Assembly: GCF_000300275.1 (NCBI RefSeq)
Contig: NZ_AMRN01000001.1
Location: forward strand, 620,001 to 684,000
Source: Thalassospira profundimaris WP0211
GTDB lineage: Bacteria > Pseudomonadota > Alphaproteobacteria > Rhodospirillales > Thalassospiraceae
Length of the DNA: 64,000 nt
Reading direction: 5' to 3'
Below the pieces are notes generated by a model. It made no database searches. It worked only from the letters and a program-made list of their open reading frames with translations, and was not told the DNA's origin. Shown here piece by piece: positions 14,543 through 23,044 of the stretch. A program made the position numbers and the translations under genes. Numbering within the stretch: the stretch's first letter is position 1; the number at the start of each line of letters is the position of its first letter.

Positions 14543-16894
14543 TCACTCTGCGGGGATGGCTTCTGTATGAGCGTCCTGCAGGTCGCAGTGGCTTTGCACA
14601 AAGGCGATAATCCGGTCATGTGCGCCGTCGATGTCTTCGTTAACAATGCCGTGACGATCGGATTCCAGCATCTGGACATCAATGTCGTTTGCGTTGGTTG
14701 CCAGACGCCGGATCATGGTTGCGCTGGCCGGATCGACAACCTTGTCGCCATCACCCTGCAGGATCAGGGTTTGGCAATCGAGATCGGGCAAGCGCCGCTG
14801 CATCTCGGCCACGGTTTGGCGCAACTGATGCAATCCGCCGATTGGAATGTTGCTATAATTGATCTCGGGATGCTCGGACTCGTTGGGCCGGAAACTGAGC
14901 AGTTCCTGCGCGGATGGCATCCATCCCATCAGTTTGTTCGCACCATAAAGCAGTGGCACAAACATCAGATTGCGGTTACGGAATTTAAGTGGCGTTCCGG
15001 CAAGGACAAGTGCCCGCAGTTTTTCAGGGTGATCAGCGGCATGAATGGCCGACAGGGCCCCACCGGTTGAAAACCCGACAATGATCACCTGATCGCAAAA
15101 CGGGGCCAGGATTTCATAACCACGCCGGACCGATGCCAGCCAATCGGTCCATTTGCGTTTTTGCAACTCATGGGGAGATGTGCCGTGCCCGGCAAGTCGA
15201 ACCCCCATCACTGCATGACCCATGGCAGCAAATCTTTCGCCCAGTTCGCGGAGCTCCGCCGGGGATGCCAAAAAGCCATGCACAAGCAACACGCCACAGG
15301 TAAACTGCTTTTGTCCGTTGGGCAGCAGCAAATAGGGGCGGCTGTCAGCCGTTGCGGTTTCCTGGGCGTTGATTGCGTCATATTTCGGTTTCTGGAACTT
15401 GGTGTGGTTCCACTGCCAAGCCAGAACTTCATCATCAAAACGGCGATGGGCAATATCGGTCGGGCTCAGGTGGTCGACCTCGATCCGCGCGCGTTCAAGG
15501 GCCTGCCAAGCGGCATGGATCGGGGCCATTTCGTTGGCATAGACCATGATGGGGTTGTCCATGCGGATCTGATCAAAGGTGGCCTCAGCCTGCAATTTTG
15601 GCAGGAAGCAATATTTCTGATCGCGACGTTCAATCAGGCCAAGCTGAACCGCACTGTCGATGAAGAACCGGATTTGCGGACAATTGAGCTCAAAAATACC
15701 GACATAGTCCGCCGGATTGCGCATGCCGCGATGCAAATGGACGTTCTCGGCCTGCTGGATGTTCTTGATCGCGAGATAAAGTGTTCTGTCAAAGTGGCTT
15801 ATATCAACTTCGGTTACACCATCCTCAAGCCACATCATGATCAGGCGCGATGCCAGGTGGCTGACATTGATCGTCAGATTGGAATACATCACCGACATGC
15901 AATGATCGCGCAGCGGCTTGATATGCCGGGTGATGGCAAATTGCGGGACGCGTTCGGTGATCTTTTCAAGGGTCTTGGCCGGTTTGAACAGATCATCAAT
16001 GCAGGTGGCCTGCTCAACCCGCTTGGCAAGCAGCCTGCGGTCCAGCCAATTAAACTGATCGCGCGGATTGACCGGATCGCCCAACCGGATGTCCATATCG
16101 GTCTTCTTGAACATCAGATTGCCTTCGATGATCATTTCCTCGGCCATTTTGGGGCTCAGCCCGCCGGTAAACATGTCAGCTGCGCGTGCCAAAAGGTTCT
16201 GATCAACGCGCAGCGGATGGAAGGTAATGTTGGCCGGAAACATCAATGTTGGCTTGGCAAGGCTTGTGCGAAGGTCATCTTCACTGCGTTCCAGAAGGTC
16301 GGCCCAACGGTTGAGTTCGTCGGCTTTACCCCGATCAATCAGGGTGGATAGGCCGATCTTGAAGCCATCAATGCAAAGCCCAAGCAAGGCCGCACCGGTA
16401 TGGTGGGCGCGCCTGGTATCTGCCGATCTGGAATAGACGCTGTAATCAGGACGTTTGGGGTGTGGCCGTATATCGGTCAAAACCCGGCGATCCTTGACCA
16501 TGCCGCCTTCGGGAAAGACCACGACCTTGCCGCCACGCAGGACTTCCTCGGCCAGAAACGGCAACAGGCGTTCATAGTTATTGGGAACCCCGCCAAGCGC
16601 CCGGAGATAGCGCGAAAAGGTATTGTCCTGGACAAAAAACTCGCCCGATGCGATCGACCGGCAATAGACCCCGGTTTCAAGCGCGATCAGGTATTGCGGG
16701 ATAAAGGTTTCAAACCGGGCGAAGTGATTGAACATGAAAATGTCGCCCTGCGACAAATGGTCGCGCGGCCCGTGCATCTTGATGTTGATATCGATATTGG
16801 CCCGCAAAGCCGTCATCGCGCGAAGGGTCCATTCGCAGGTCTTCGGATTGATGGCGAACTTTTCACGTTCGATATCGCGGAATGTCTGAACCAT
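14543..16894 (-). CDS. Two-domain protein: PlsC-like acyltransferase fused to alpha/beta-hydrolase esterase
   Basis: A 783-residue protein with two enzymatic modules. Residues about 45-280 resemble glycerol-3-phosphate/lysophosphatidate acyltransferases: block I is NHFARFE (56-62), an HX4E form in place of the usual HX4D, and block III is FPEGGMVKDRR (127-137). Residues about 300-500 are helical and unassigned. Residues about 535-775 are an alpha/beta hydrolase: VLLVHGF oxyanion region, nucleophile Ser609 in GFSTGG, likely acid Asp717 in QGDGDKVVD, and His748 in SDRHG. It might remodel lipids by acyl transfer and hydrolysis. No signal peptide or clear membrane span. Domain calls are good; activity is inferred. 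Confidence 0.8.
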   Translation of the reverse strand: MVQTFRDIEREKFAINPKTCEWTLRAMTALRANIDINIKMHGPRDHLSQGDIFMFNHFARFETFIPQYLIALETGVYCRSIASGEFFVQDNTFSRYLRALGGVPNNYERLLPFLAEEVLRGGKVVVFPEGGMVKDRRVLTDIRPHPKRPDYSVYSRSADTRRAHHTGAALLGLCIDGFKIGLSTLIDRGKADELNRWADLLERSEDDLRTSLAKPTLMFPANITFHPLRVDQNLLARAADMFTGGLSPKMAEEMIIEGNLMFKKTDMDIRLGDPVNPRDQFNWLDRRLLAKRVEQATCIDDLFKPAKTLEKITERVPQFAITRHIKPLRDHCMSVMYSNLTINVSHLASRLIMMWLEDGVTEVDISHFDRTLYLAIKNIQQAENVHLHRGMRNPADYVGIFELNCPQIRFFIDSAVQLGLIERRDQKYCFLPKLQAEATFDQIRMDNPIMVYANEMAPIHAAWQALERARIEVDHLSPTDIAHRRFDDEVLAWQWNHTKFQKPKYDAINAQETATADSRPYLLLPNGQKQFTCGVLLVHGFLASPAELRELGERFAAMGHAVMGVRLAGHGTSPHELQKRKWTDWLASVRRGYEILAPFCDQVIIVGFSTGGALSAIHAADHPEKLRALVLAGTPLKFRNRNLMFVPLLYGANKLMGWMPSAQELLSFRPNESEHPEINYSNIPIGGLHQLRQTVAEMQRRLPDLDCQTLILQGDGDKVVDPASATMIRRLATNANDIDVQMLESDRHGIVNEDIDGAHDRIIAFVQSHCDLQDAHTEAIPAE

Positions 16895-17198
16895 GCGTGG
16901 AAATATCCCGGCCGGAGGTCTAACCCAGTATAAGGCGTTGGTTTCTTGGACGATTTTATCAGTTTTTTATAAGGTGTCGGTTAAGATAGATATGTGTTGC
17001 AATCCCCGGTTTTGGAAGGCTTGCAATCTTCGATTTGTCACGAATTGGTGTCAGAACGGCACGTCTTTCGTATAATGAAAGATCGGCGTGCTAGTCTGCC
17101 CGCTGGTTTCCATCAAATCCGGGCCGGTCATATCCTCTGCCACCCATATGATGACCGCAACCCCGGTTTGTGATCGCCCACCCATGATTGGAGGCCTT
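16895..17198. other. Intergenic region between divergent genes
   Basis: About 300 bases between the acyltransferase-esterase gene (minus) and the MFS gene (plus). It contains AT-rich patches (TTTTATCAGTTTTTTATAAGG near 16955-16976) that could hold promoters. I see no RNA gene, convincing operator or terminator. GGAGG at 17190-17194 is the ribosome-binding site of the MFS gene. Confidence 0.5.
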
Positions 17199-18512
17199 GT
17201 GCCCGTTCCCGACCCTGCCCCAGATCCATCCAAAGGCTCGGACCAAAACAATCCTGATTCTGCACCCGCCTCTGATCAGGATGGCGGACAAAGATCGATT
17301 TTTTCCGATCGGAATTTCGTGCTGTTTCTTGTCGGGCAATGCATCACGACACAAGGATTGTGGATCCAGAAAATCGCCATGTCCTGGCTGGCATGGTCGT
17401 TGACCGGATCGGCCTTCTGGACCGGGGTCATTGCCGCGCTTAATTTTGCCCCGGCCTTCTTCCTTGGGCCGATTTTCGGCGTGATGGCCGATCGGGTCGA
17501 TTTGCGACGCACGGCCATGCTGCTTAATCTTGGGCAGGCTGCGGTTTCCTTCCTTTTGATGGGACTGTCCTATGCCGACATGATGACGTTGCCTTGGATG
17601 GTCGCACTTGCCGGATCGATGGGAATTCTTGGCAGTGCGATGACGCCGATCCGGTTGTCGCTGGTGCCGGTGATTGTACCGCGTGCCTTCATGAATCGCG
17701 CGGTCGCCTATGCGGCGATGAATTTCAATATTTCACGTCTGGTCGGGCCTGCGGTCGGTGGGGTGGTGATTGCCACCTGGGGCACCGGCGCTGCCTTTAT
17801 GATCAACGCGATCAGTTATCTTCCGATGGTGTTTGTCATTTCGGTGGTCACCATTCACATGGAACGCGCGCCCGATGCCAAAAGCCGCCGTATCTGGACA
17901 TCGCTTGTCGACGGGGCAAATTATGCACTCAATCATCCGATGATCCGATCGGTTCTGGCGCTGTCCTGCTTTGTCTCGCTGGTCGGGACCGGCATGGTTG
18001 AACTGATGCCGGTTTTTGCCGAGGCTGTTTACGATCGCGGGGTCACGGGTCTTGGCATGCTGGCATCAAGTGCGGGGATCGGGGCGGTGACATCGACCTT
18101 TATCCTGTCGCGGATTTCATCAGATGCCATTGCCTATCAAAGGGTTACGATTATCGGTGCGTTTGCCGCCGCCGTCGGCATGACCGGCCTTGGTTTTGCG
18201 CCGTGGTACGAGCTTGCCGTGCCGTTGGTTGCCCTGACAGGCGGCGGTCTGACCCTTGTCGGGGTGGGATCGCAAACAGCCTTGCAGCTGACGGTTGATA
18301 ATCGCCTGCGGGGTCGGGTGATGAGTTTCTGGAGTGCGACCAGCTTTGGTGGCATGGCGCTGGGCGGGACGCTTCTTGGCGCGATTTCAGAGGCCGGTGA
18401 CATTCAATATACGGCGCGTGGTTCTGGCGTTTTGATCCTGTGTGCGGCGTGTGTCGGGCTTTGGCGGCTTTATCGCATCGGGGCGCTGGCGCGTTCGGGT
18501 GCATTGCGGTAA
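17199..18512 (+). CDS. MFS transporter, EntS-like (MFS_3) group
   Basis: A 437-residue membrane protein with about twelve hydrophobic segments. It opens with a soluble Pro/Asp-rich stretch, then FVLFLVGQCITTQGLWIQKIAMSWLAW, which with the loop GVMADRVDLRR (motif A-like) and the segment LVPVIVPRAFMNRAVAYAAMNFNISRLVGPAVGG marks the EntS/MFS_3 group of exporters. These often export siderophores or drugs. I chose GTG 17199, with GGAGG four bases upstream; ATG 17184 or further-upstream ATGs would lengthen an unusual N terminus. It stands alone, 24-60 bases before the CHAP lipoprotein gene, so substrate is not indicated. Confidence 0.85.
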   Translation: MPVPDPAPDPSKGSDQNNPDSAPASDQDGGQRSIFSDRNFVLFLVGQCITTQGLWIQKIAMSWLAWSLTGSAFWTGVIAALNFAPAFFLGPIFGVMADRVDLRRTAMLLNLGQAAVSFLLMGLSYADMMTLPWMVALAGSMGILGSAMTPIRLSLVPVIVPRAFMNRAVAYAAMNFNISRLVGPAVGGVVIATWGTGAAFMINAISYLPMVFVISVVTIHMERAPDAKSRRIWTSLVDGANYALNHPMIRSVLALSCFVSLVGTGMVELMPVFAEAVYDRGVTGLGMLASSAGIGAVTSTFILSRISSDAIAYQRVTIIGAFAAAVGMTGLGFAPWYELAVPLVALTGGGLTLVGVGSQTALQLTVDNRLRGRVMSFWSATSFGGMALGGTLLGAISEAGDIQYTARGSGVLILCAACVGLWRLYRIGALARSGALR

Positions 18513-18572
18513 AGGATTGTTAAGGCCTGCCGACCTATGGTGGCTCATTGTGAGAGGATCGGGGATTTCCAG

Positions 18573-19142
18573 ATGCGTTTGCTTGGTATTGTCGGACTGT
18601 GTTTGTTGCTTTCGGCGTGTTTTAGCACTGGTAACTCGGCACCACGTGCGTCCGGCCCGATGCCAAGTGACACGGTTCAGACTCTTGCTAGCGTCAATCT
18701 GCCGTCCTCACGCCTGAACAGTTTCGCCCCGACCAACAAGTTCCTGCAATGCGTGCCCTATGCCCGCGAAGTATCCGGTATCGAGATTTACGGCGATGCC
18801 TGGACATGGTGGGCGCAGGCCGGGCAGAAGAACTTCCAGCGTGGTAACCGCCCGCAAATCGGTGCCGTTCTTGCGCTTCGCAAGACATCCCGTCTTAAAC
18901 TGGGCCACGTTGCAGTGGTTTCAGCCATCCTTGATAGCCGCAAGATCCTTGTCAATCATGCCAATTGGGGCAGCGATTCGCGCACCCGCGGCAAGGTGCA
19001 TTACCGCCAGCCGGTTGTTGATGTGTCCCCCAGCAATGACTGGTCCGAAGTGCGGATGATGAACACGCTTGGTACATTCGGCAGCATGTATCCAGCCCAC
19101 GGCTTCATCTATCAGCCGCGCGAGACTGCAGAGGCGAACTAA
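18573..19142 (+). CDS. Lipoprotein with CHAP amidase domain
   Basis: A 189-residue predicted lipoprotein: a signal peptide ends in LLLSAC, with Cys16 as the lipidation site. The rest matches the CHAP (cysteine/histidine-dependent amidohydrolase/peptidase) fold, with catalytic Cys60 in FLQCVPYAREVSG, His112 in LKLGHVAVVS and a supporting polar residue in NHANW (128-132). CHAP enzymes cut peptidoglycan peptide bridges, so a cell-wall role in the periplasm is likely. ATG 18573, preceded by GGGG, gives a proper lipoprotein signal; an earlier ATG at 18537 adds 12 residues that would disturb it. Confidence 0.87.
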   Translation: MRLLGIVGLCLLLSACFSTGNSAPRASGPMPSDTVQTLASVNLPSSRLNSFAPTNKFLQCVPYAREVSGIEIYGDAWTWWAQAGQKNFQRGNRPQIGAVLALRKTSRLKLGHVAVVSAILDSRKILVNHANWGSDSRTRGKVHYRQPVVDVSPSNDWSEVRMMNTLGTFGSMYPAHGFIYQPRETAEAN

Positions 19143-19204
19143 GCCATTGGGCTGCAGGCGCCCCGCTGGCGCCAAAAAATCTCCCGACATCACGAAAGAA
19201 AAGT

Positions 19205-19389
19205 GGCGAAGCCCCCACGGATAGAGAGCTTCGCCAATTAAACCCGTGCGGGCGGCACGGGTTCGGGGGTTGAACCCGACAAGGCTTGCCGAAAGCGCCT
19301 TTCTGGCAGAGCAGGACCACTGCGCGATGCGATTTCGAGCATCTGTTTCGATACTGATTACCAGCACGGCGAGGGATCGCTGATCCCTC
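19205..19389. other. Hairpin-rich non-coding stretch, possible structured RNA
   Basis: Within the 560-base gap after the CHAP gene I can read six stems: GGCGAAGC/GCTTCGCC (19205-19212 and 19228-19235), AACCCGTGC/GCACGGGTT (19241-19263), the overlapping alternative CGGGTTC/GAACCCG (19258-19278), AAGGC/GCCTT (19281-19301), GATGC/GCATC (19326-19343) and GAGGGATC/GATCCCTC (19371-19389). Read on the minus strand, the first stem would be last and is followed by ACTTTTCTTT, like a weak terminator. There is no good coding frame. I could not match it to tmRNA, RNase P, SRP or 6S RNA by eye. Confidence 0.4.
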
Positions 19390-19404
19390 TGGCACGCCTT
19401 GAAT

Positions 19405-19442
19405 ACAAATTATCTATAAAATGACGTTTTCTATGATAATTA
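19405..19442. promoter_or_regulatory. Copy 1 of the ATTATCTATAAAA motif, with a near-inverted copy beside it
   Basis: The 13-mer ATTATCTATAAAA lies at 19409-19421 and its extended form ACAAATTATCTATAAAA at 19405-19421. Five bases later TTTTCTATGATAATT (19427-19441) is an imperfect inverted copy. This is a candidate binding site for the GntR regulator encoded at 19704-20357; on the minus strand it would sit just before the hairpin-rich stretch. Confidence 0.55.
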
Positions 19443-19547
19443 CGCCGGGATCGAGTGCTGAAATCAACTGCAAAATCGGCAGAAAGGTGTGATTCTTCAC
19501 TGAATCAACATCCAATTAACCTAAATATCTGATTTTAAATAATAAAT

Positions 19548-19560
19548 ATTATCTATAAAA
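19548..19560. promoter_or_regulatory. Copy 2 of the ATTATCTATAAAA motif
   Basis: An exact second copy of the 13-mer, in an AT-rich stretch about 140 bases past the 3' end of the GntR gene. Probably another regulator-binding site; nothing else in the surrounding sequence explains it. Confidence 0.5.
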
Positions 19561-19703
19561 ATGAGGCGTGAGTGCGATAGAGGCGGCTCAGACGCGAATT
19601 TTCTATGCGTGTCGTCCTGAATCGGCGCTTTCGCGCGTCGTTCCGCCCCTTTGGGGACGTAAACCGGGAAGGCATGGAGAAAATTGATCTTTGGGAAGTG
19701 TCG

Positions 19704-20357
19704 TCAGGCAGGGGTTTGCGGGCGTGCTGTTTTGCCGGATTTATTGCCAATCCATTTCACATGCCGCGCAAGGGTGGCGGCAGCGACATCAATCTGATTG
19801 CTTCTGAGCGCGGCAAGGATCGCGCGGTGGTCCTGATCGGTCGGGGCTTCCCATTCCATGCGAAAACCCGAAAATAAAAATCGCGCACTGGCGGCATGCA
19901 GATCATCAATCGTCGCAAGCAACCGAGGCATCCCGCAAGGTTCCAGGATGACACGGTGAAACGCTCTGTTGGCCTGTTCCCATCCATGGACATCAGTGGC
20001 ATTTTCGCCTGCGCGGTTATGGGCCTCTGCCACATCAAGAATTTCAGGGGTCAAATGCGGGGCAGCTTGGCGCAGTGCCAGAACTTCGAGGGACGCCCGC
20101 ATTTCAGCAACTTCGCGTACCTCTGCAACATCGAAGCTGGCAACCCGGACGCCGCGCCGTGGTTCACTGACCGCTAGGCCTTGTGCCTCCAGCCGACGAA
20201 ACGCCTCACGCACCGGAACGTGGCTGGCGCCAAATTCCTCGGCGAAGTGGTCCTGGCGCAGTTTCATGCCCGGTGCGAATTCGCCCGAAATGATCCGTTC
20301 CGCCAGTGCCCGGGTAATGCGCCCTGCGACCGTGGTGTCTATGGTGCTCTTTGTCAT
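19704..20357 (-). CDS. GntR-family regulator, FadR/FCD subgroup
   Basis: A 217-residue regulator with a winged helix (EEFGASHVPVREAFRRLEAQGLAVSEPRRGVRV, about residues 30-62) followed by an FCD domain with AEMRASLEVLALRQAAPHL, an Asn/Arg-rich helix (QANRAFHRVIL) and a late His in ATLARHVKWIGN, matching the family's metal/ligand site. Its own start codon is preceded by the third copy of the 13-mer motif at 20359-20371, so autoregulation is likely. It is transcribed divergently from the proton ATPase gene, which may be a second target. Effector unknown. Confidence 0.88.
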   Translation of the reverse strand: MTKSTIDTTVAGRITRALAERIISGEFAPGMKLRQDHFAEEFGASHVPVREAFRRLEAQGLAVSEPRRGVRVASFDVAEVREVAEMRASLEVLALRQAAPHLTPEILDVAEAHNRAGENATDVHGWEQANRAFHRVILEPCGMPRLLATIDDLHAASARFLFSGFRMEWEAPTDQDHRAILAALRSNQIDVAAATLARHVKWIGNKSGKTARPQTPA

Positions 20358-20358
20358 G

Positions 20359-20411
20359 TTTTATAGATAATTTGTGACAACTGATTTGTCGACCTGATTG
20401 ATGTGCGACAA
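20359..20411. promoter_or_regulatory. Copy 3 of the motif and further palindromes in the gntR / ATPase promoter
   Basis: On the minus strand ATTATCTATAAAA (20371-20359) stands directly before the GntR start codon; the 17-base form ACAAATTATCTATAAAA is identical to that of copy 1. Next to it are TTGTGACAA (20372-20380), a perfect 9-base palindrome, and TTGTCG/CGACAA (20386-20391 and 20406-20411). The cluster looks like an operator region between two divergent genes. Confidence 0.55.
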
Positions 20412-20485
20412 TGTTGTGCGCTGCAATATATTCTAGAAACATTGCAGTTCCCCACATTGCCAACAGCGGCTCAGAGGGTGTCATC

Positions 20486-22972
20486 ATGATGGAACAGACT
20501 GCCAAACGCGATAATCCCCAGATTGACCCGTCCCTGCTTGAGACAGACCCGAAAACCGGGCTTGCGCAAGACGAGGTAGACCGGCGGACTGAGAAGTTCG
20601 GCGAAAATCGCCTGAAGGATGATCAAACCAGCGCGCTTAAAAAGCTTTTGTCGTTCTTCTGGGGGCCAATCCCGTGGATGATCGAAGTTGCCGCCATCCT
20701 TTCGGCTGTGGTGCAGCATTGGTCGGACTTTGCGATTATCATCGTGATGCTGTTGCTCAATGCCGGAGTCGGCTTCTGGCAGGAATTCAAGGCGGACAAC
20801 GCCATTGCTGCGCTCAAACAGCGCCTTGCGCCGGATGCACGCGTCTTGCGCGATGGTGCTTGGTCGGATCTTCCGGCCCGTGAACTGGTGCCAGGCGACA
20901 TTATCCGCATCAAGCTTGGCGATATCATTCCCGCCGATGCCAAGCTGCTTTCAGGGGACTATTTGCGGGTTGATCAATCCGCCCTGACCGGTGAGTCGCT
21001 GGCGATTGATAAGAAAATCGGCGATGAGGTCTATTCCGGTGCCATTGCCCGACAGGGGCAGATGACCGCAATGGTTACCGCGACCGGCATGGCGACATAT
21101 CTTGGCCGGACGGCAAGTCTGGTCAAAGGTGCCGGCAAACAATCGCATTTTCAGCGCGCGGTTCTGCGCATTGGCAATTTCCTGATCCTGATGACGCTGG
21201 GTCTGATTGCGTTGATCATGACCGTGGCCCTGCATCGTGGTGATCCGTTGATGGAAACCTTGCTGTTTGCCTTGATCCTGGCGGTGGCGGCGATTCCGGT
21301 GGCCTTGCCAGCGGTTCTTTCGGTGACACTGGCGGTCGGGGCGGAAAAGCTGGCGCAGATGAAGGCGATTGTATCAAGGCTCGTCTCGATCGAGGAACTT
21401 GCCGGGATGGATATCCTGTGTTCTGACAAGACCGGGACATTGACGCAAAACCATTTAACCGTCGGAACCCCGGTGCTGATTGATGCCAAGGATGAAAGCG
21501 ATCTGATCCTTACCGCCGCACTGGCATCAGAGGCCGACAGCCACGATCCGATTGATAGCGCGGTCTTTGCGATCCTTGGCAATCGCGCAAAGCTTGATGG
21601 CTATGACATCACCAGTTTCCGGCAGTTTGATCCGGTACGCAAACGGGCCGAGGCGGAGGTTGCGTATGATGGCCAGACCATCATGGTCGCCAAGGGGGCC
21701 CCGCAGGCGGTTCTGGCTTTACTGTGTGAGGATGAGATATCGGATATCGAAAGTGTCGCGGCTTACCGCGCGGTGATGGATGCGATCAAAACCATGGCAG
21801 AGCACGGATACCGCGCGCTTGGTGTCGCCCGAACCGATAAAGACGGCAATTGGCAGTTTATGGGACTGCTGCCGCTGTTTGATCCGCCGCGTGAGGACGC
21901 GGCATCAACCATTGCCGAACTGCGCAACAAGGGTGTCGATATCCGCATGATCACCGGCGATCACGAGGCAATTGGCCGTGAAGTCGCAGGTCAGCTTGGA
22001 TTGGGGCAAAACATCCTGCCCGCCGATGCGGTGTTTGATCGCAACAATCAGGCGCTTGATCCGGTAATGATCGAGCAGGCAGACGGCTTTGCCCGGGTCT
22101 TTCCTGAACATAAATACGCGATTGTTCGTCAGTTTCAGGATCGCGGCCATATTGTCGGCATGACCGGCGACGGGGTGAACGACGCCCCTGCCTTAAAACA
22201 GGCCGATATTGGCATTGCGGTTTCAAATGCCACCGATGCGGCGCGGGCGGCGGCCGATCTTGTTCTGACCGCGCCGGGCATTTCGGTGATTACCAGCGCG
22301 ATTGAAGAATCGCGACGTATTTTCGAGCGCATGGGCAGCTACGCCACCTTCCGGATTTCTGAAACGATCCGGGTTTTGTTGTTCATGACGATTTCAATTC
22401 TGGTGTTTGATTTCTATCCGGTTACGGCGGTGATGATCGTGTTGCTGGCGTTGCTCAATGACTTCCCGATCATGATGATTGCCTACGATAATGCCGAGGT
22501 TGCCGAACACCCGGTGCGATGGAATATGGGCAATACGCTCACCATGGCATCCCTGTTGGGTGCTATCGGCGTGACATCATCCTTTGCCTTGCTTTGGGTG
22601 TCGGAAACCTGGCTGCATTTGCCGCCGGAAGAAGTCCAGACACTGGTGTTCCTCAAACTTCTGGTGGCGGGGCATCTGACGATTTACCTGACCCGGCACA
22701 AAGGCTTCTTCTGGCAGAAACCCTATCCCAGCATGAAGCTGTTTCTGGCAACCGAGATCACCCAGATCATCGGCACGCTGGCGGCTGTCTATGGCTGGTT
22801 TGTGCCAGCGATTGGCTGGTACCACGCGTTTGTGGTTTGGGGATATGCGCTGTGCTGGTTTGTGGTGGCGGGCTGTATCAAGGTTTGGGTCTATCGGCTT
22901 CTGACCCATCGCCATCACAGTCATCACAGCCATCTGGCCCGGGTTGAAGGATCGCTTCATCGCCACCGATAG
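20486..22972 (+). CDS. P-type (P3A) plasma-membrane proton ATPase
   Basis: An 828-residue ATP-driven cation pump of the H+-ATPase type known from plants, fungi and some bacteria. The N-terminal part has GLAQDEVDRRTEKFGENRL, then the actuator with DQSALTGES, the phosphorylation site Asp314 in CSDKTGTLTQN, nucleotide-binding KGAPQAVL, and hinge MTGDGVNDAPALKQADIGIAV. About ten membrane spans are expected. The lack of CPC or heavy-metal N-terminal domains argues against a metal pump. The C terminus is His-rich (HRHHSHHSHL). I use ATG 20486 after AGAGGG; 25 upstream residues of the longer frame look non-coding. Confidence 0.92.
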   Translation: MMEQTAKRDNPQIDPSLLETDPKTGLAQDEVDRRTEKFGENRLKDDQTSALKKLLSFFWGPIPWMIEVAAILSAVVQHWSDFAIIIVMLLLNAGVGFWQEFKADNAIAALKQRLAPDARVLRDGAWSDLPARELVPGDIIRIKLGDIIPADAKLLSGDYLRVDQSALTGESLAIDKKIGDEVYSGAIARQGQMTAMVTATGMATYLGRTASLVKGAGKQSHFQRAVLRIGNFLILMTLGLIALIMTVALHRGDPLMETLLFALILAVAAIPVALPAVLSVTLAVGAEKLAQMKAIVSRLVSIEELAGMDILCSDKTGTLTQNHLTVGTPVLIDAKDESDLILTAALASEADSHDPIDSAVFAILGNRAKLDGYDITSFRQFDPVRKRAEAEVAYDGQTIMVAKGAPQAVLALLCEDEISDIESVAAYRAVMDAIKTMAEHGYRALGVARTDKDGNWQFMGLLPLFDPPREDAASTIAELRNKGVDIRMITGDHEAIGREVAGQLGLGQNILPADAVFDRNNQALDPVMIEQADGFARVFPEHKYAIVRQFQDRGHIVGMTGDGVNDAPALKQADIGIAVSNATDAARAAADLVLTAPGISVITSAIEESRRIFERMGSYATFRISETIRVLLFMTISILVFDFYPVTAVMIVLLALLNDFPIMMIAYDNAEVAEHPVRWNMGNTLTMASLLGAIGVTSSFALLWVSETWLHLPPEEVQTLVFLKLLVAGHLTIYLTRHKGFFWQKPYPSMKLFLATEITQIIGTLAAVYGWFVPAIGWYHAFVVWGYALCWFVVAGCIKVWVYRLLTHRHHSHHSHLARVEGSLHRHR

Positions 22973-22993
22973 GATCGGAACATCCACAAACAA

Positions 22994-23023
22994 AAAGCCG
23001 GACCATTTGTTTGGCCCGGCTTT
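22994..23023. terminator. Bidirectional terminator between ATPase and Anbu genes
   Basis: AAAGCCGG (22994-23001) pairs with CCGGCTTT (23016-23023), extended by ACCA/TGG inside. A-rich and T-rich flanks serve both converging genes. Confidence 0.8.
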
Positions 23024-23044
23024 GGGTGTTCGTATTCAAGGTGC

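Noticed and set aside
15161-16351. 396-codon plus-strand frame opposite the acyltransferase-esterase gene
   Set aside because: Antisense shadow; the opposite strand has clear domain motifs.
19205-19400. tRNA, tmRNA, 6S, SRP or RNase P RNA
   Set aside because: None of the conserved cores of these RNAs could be found; kept only as an unnamed structured stretch.
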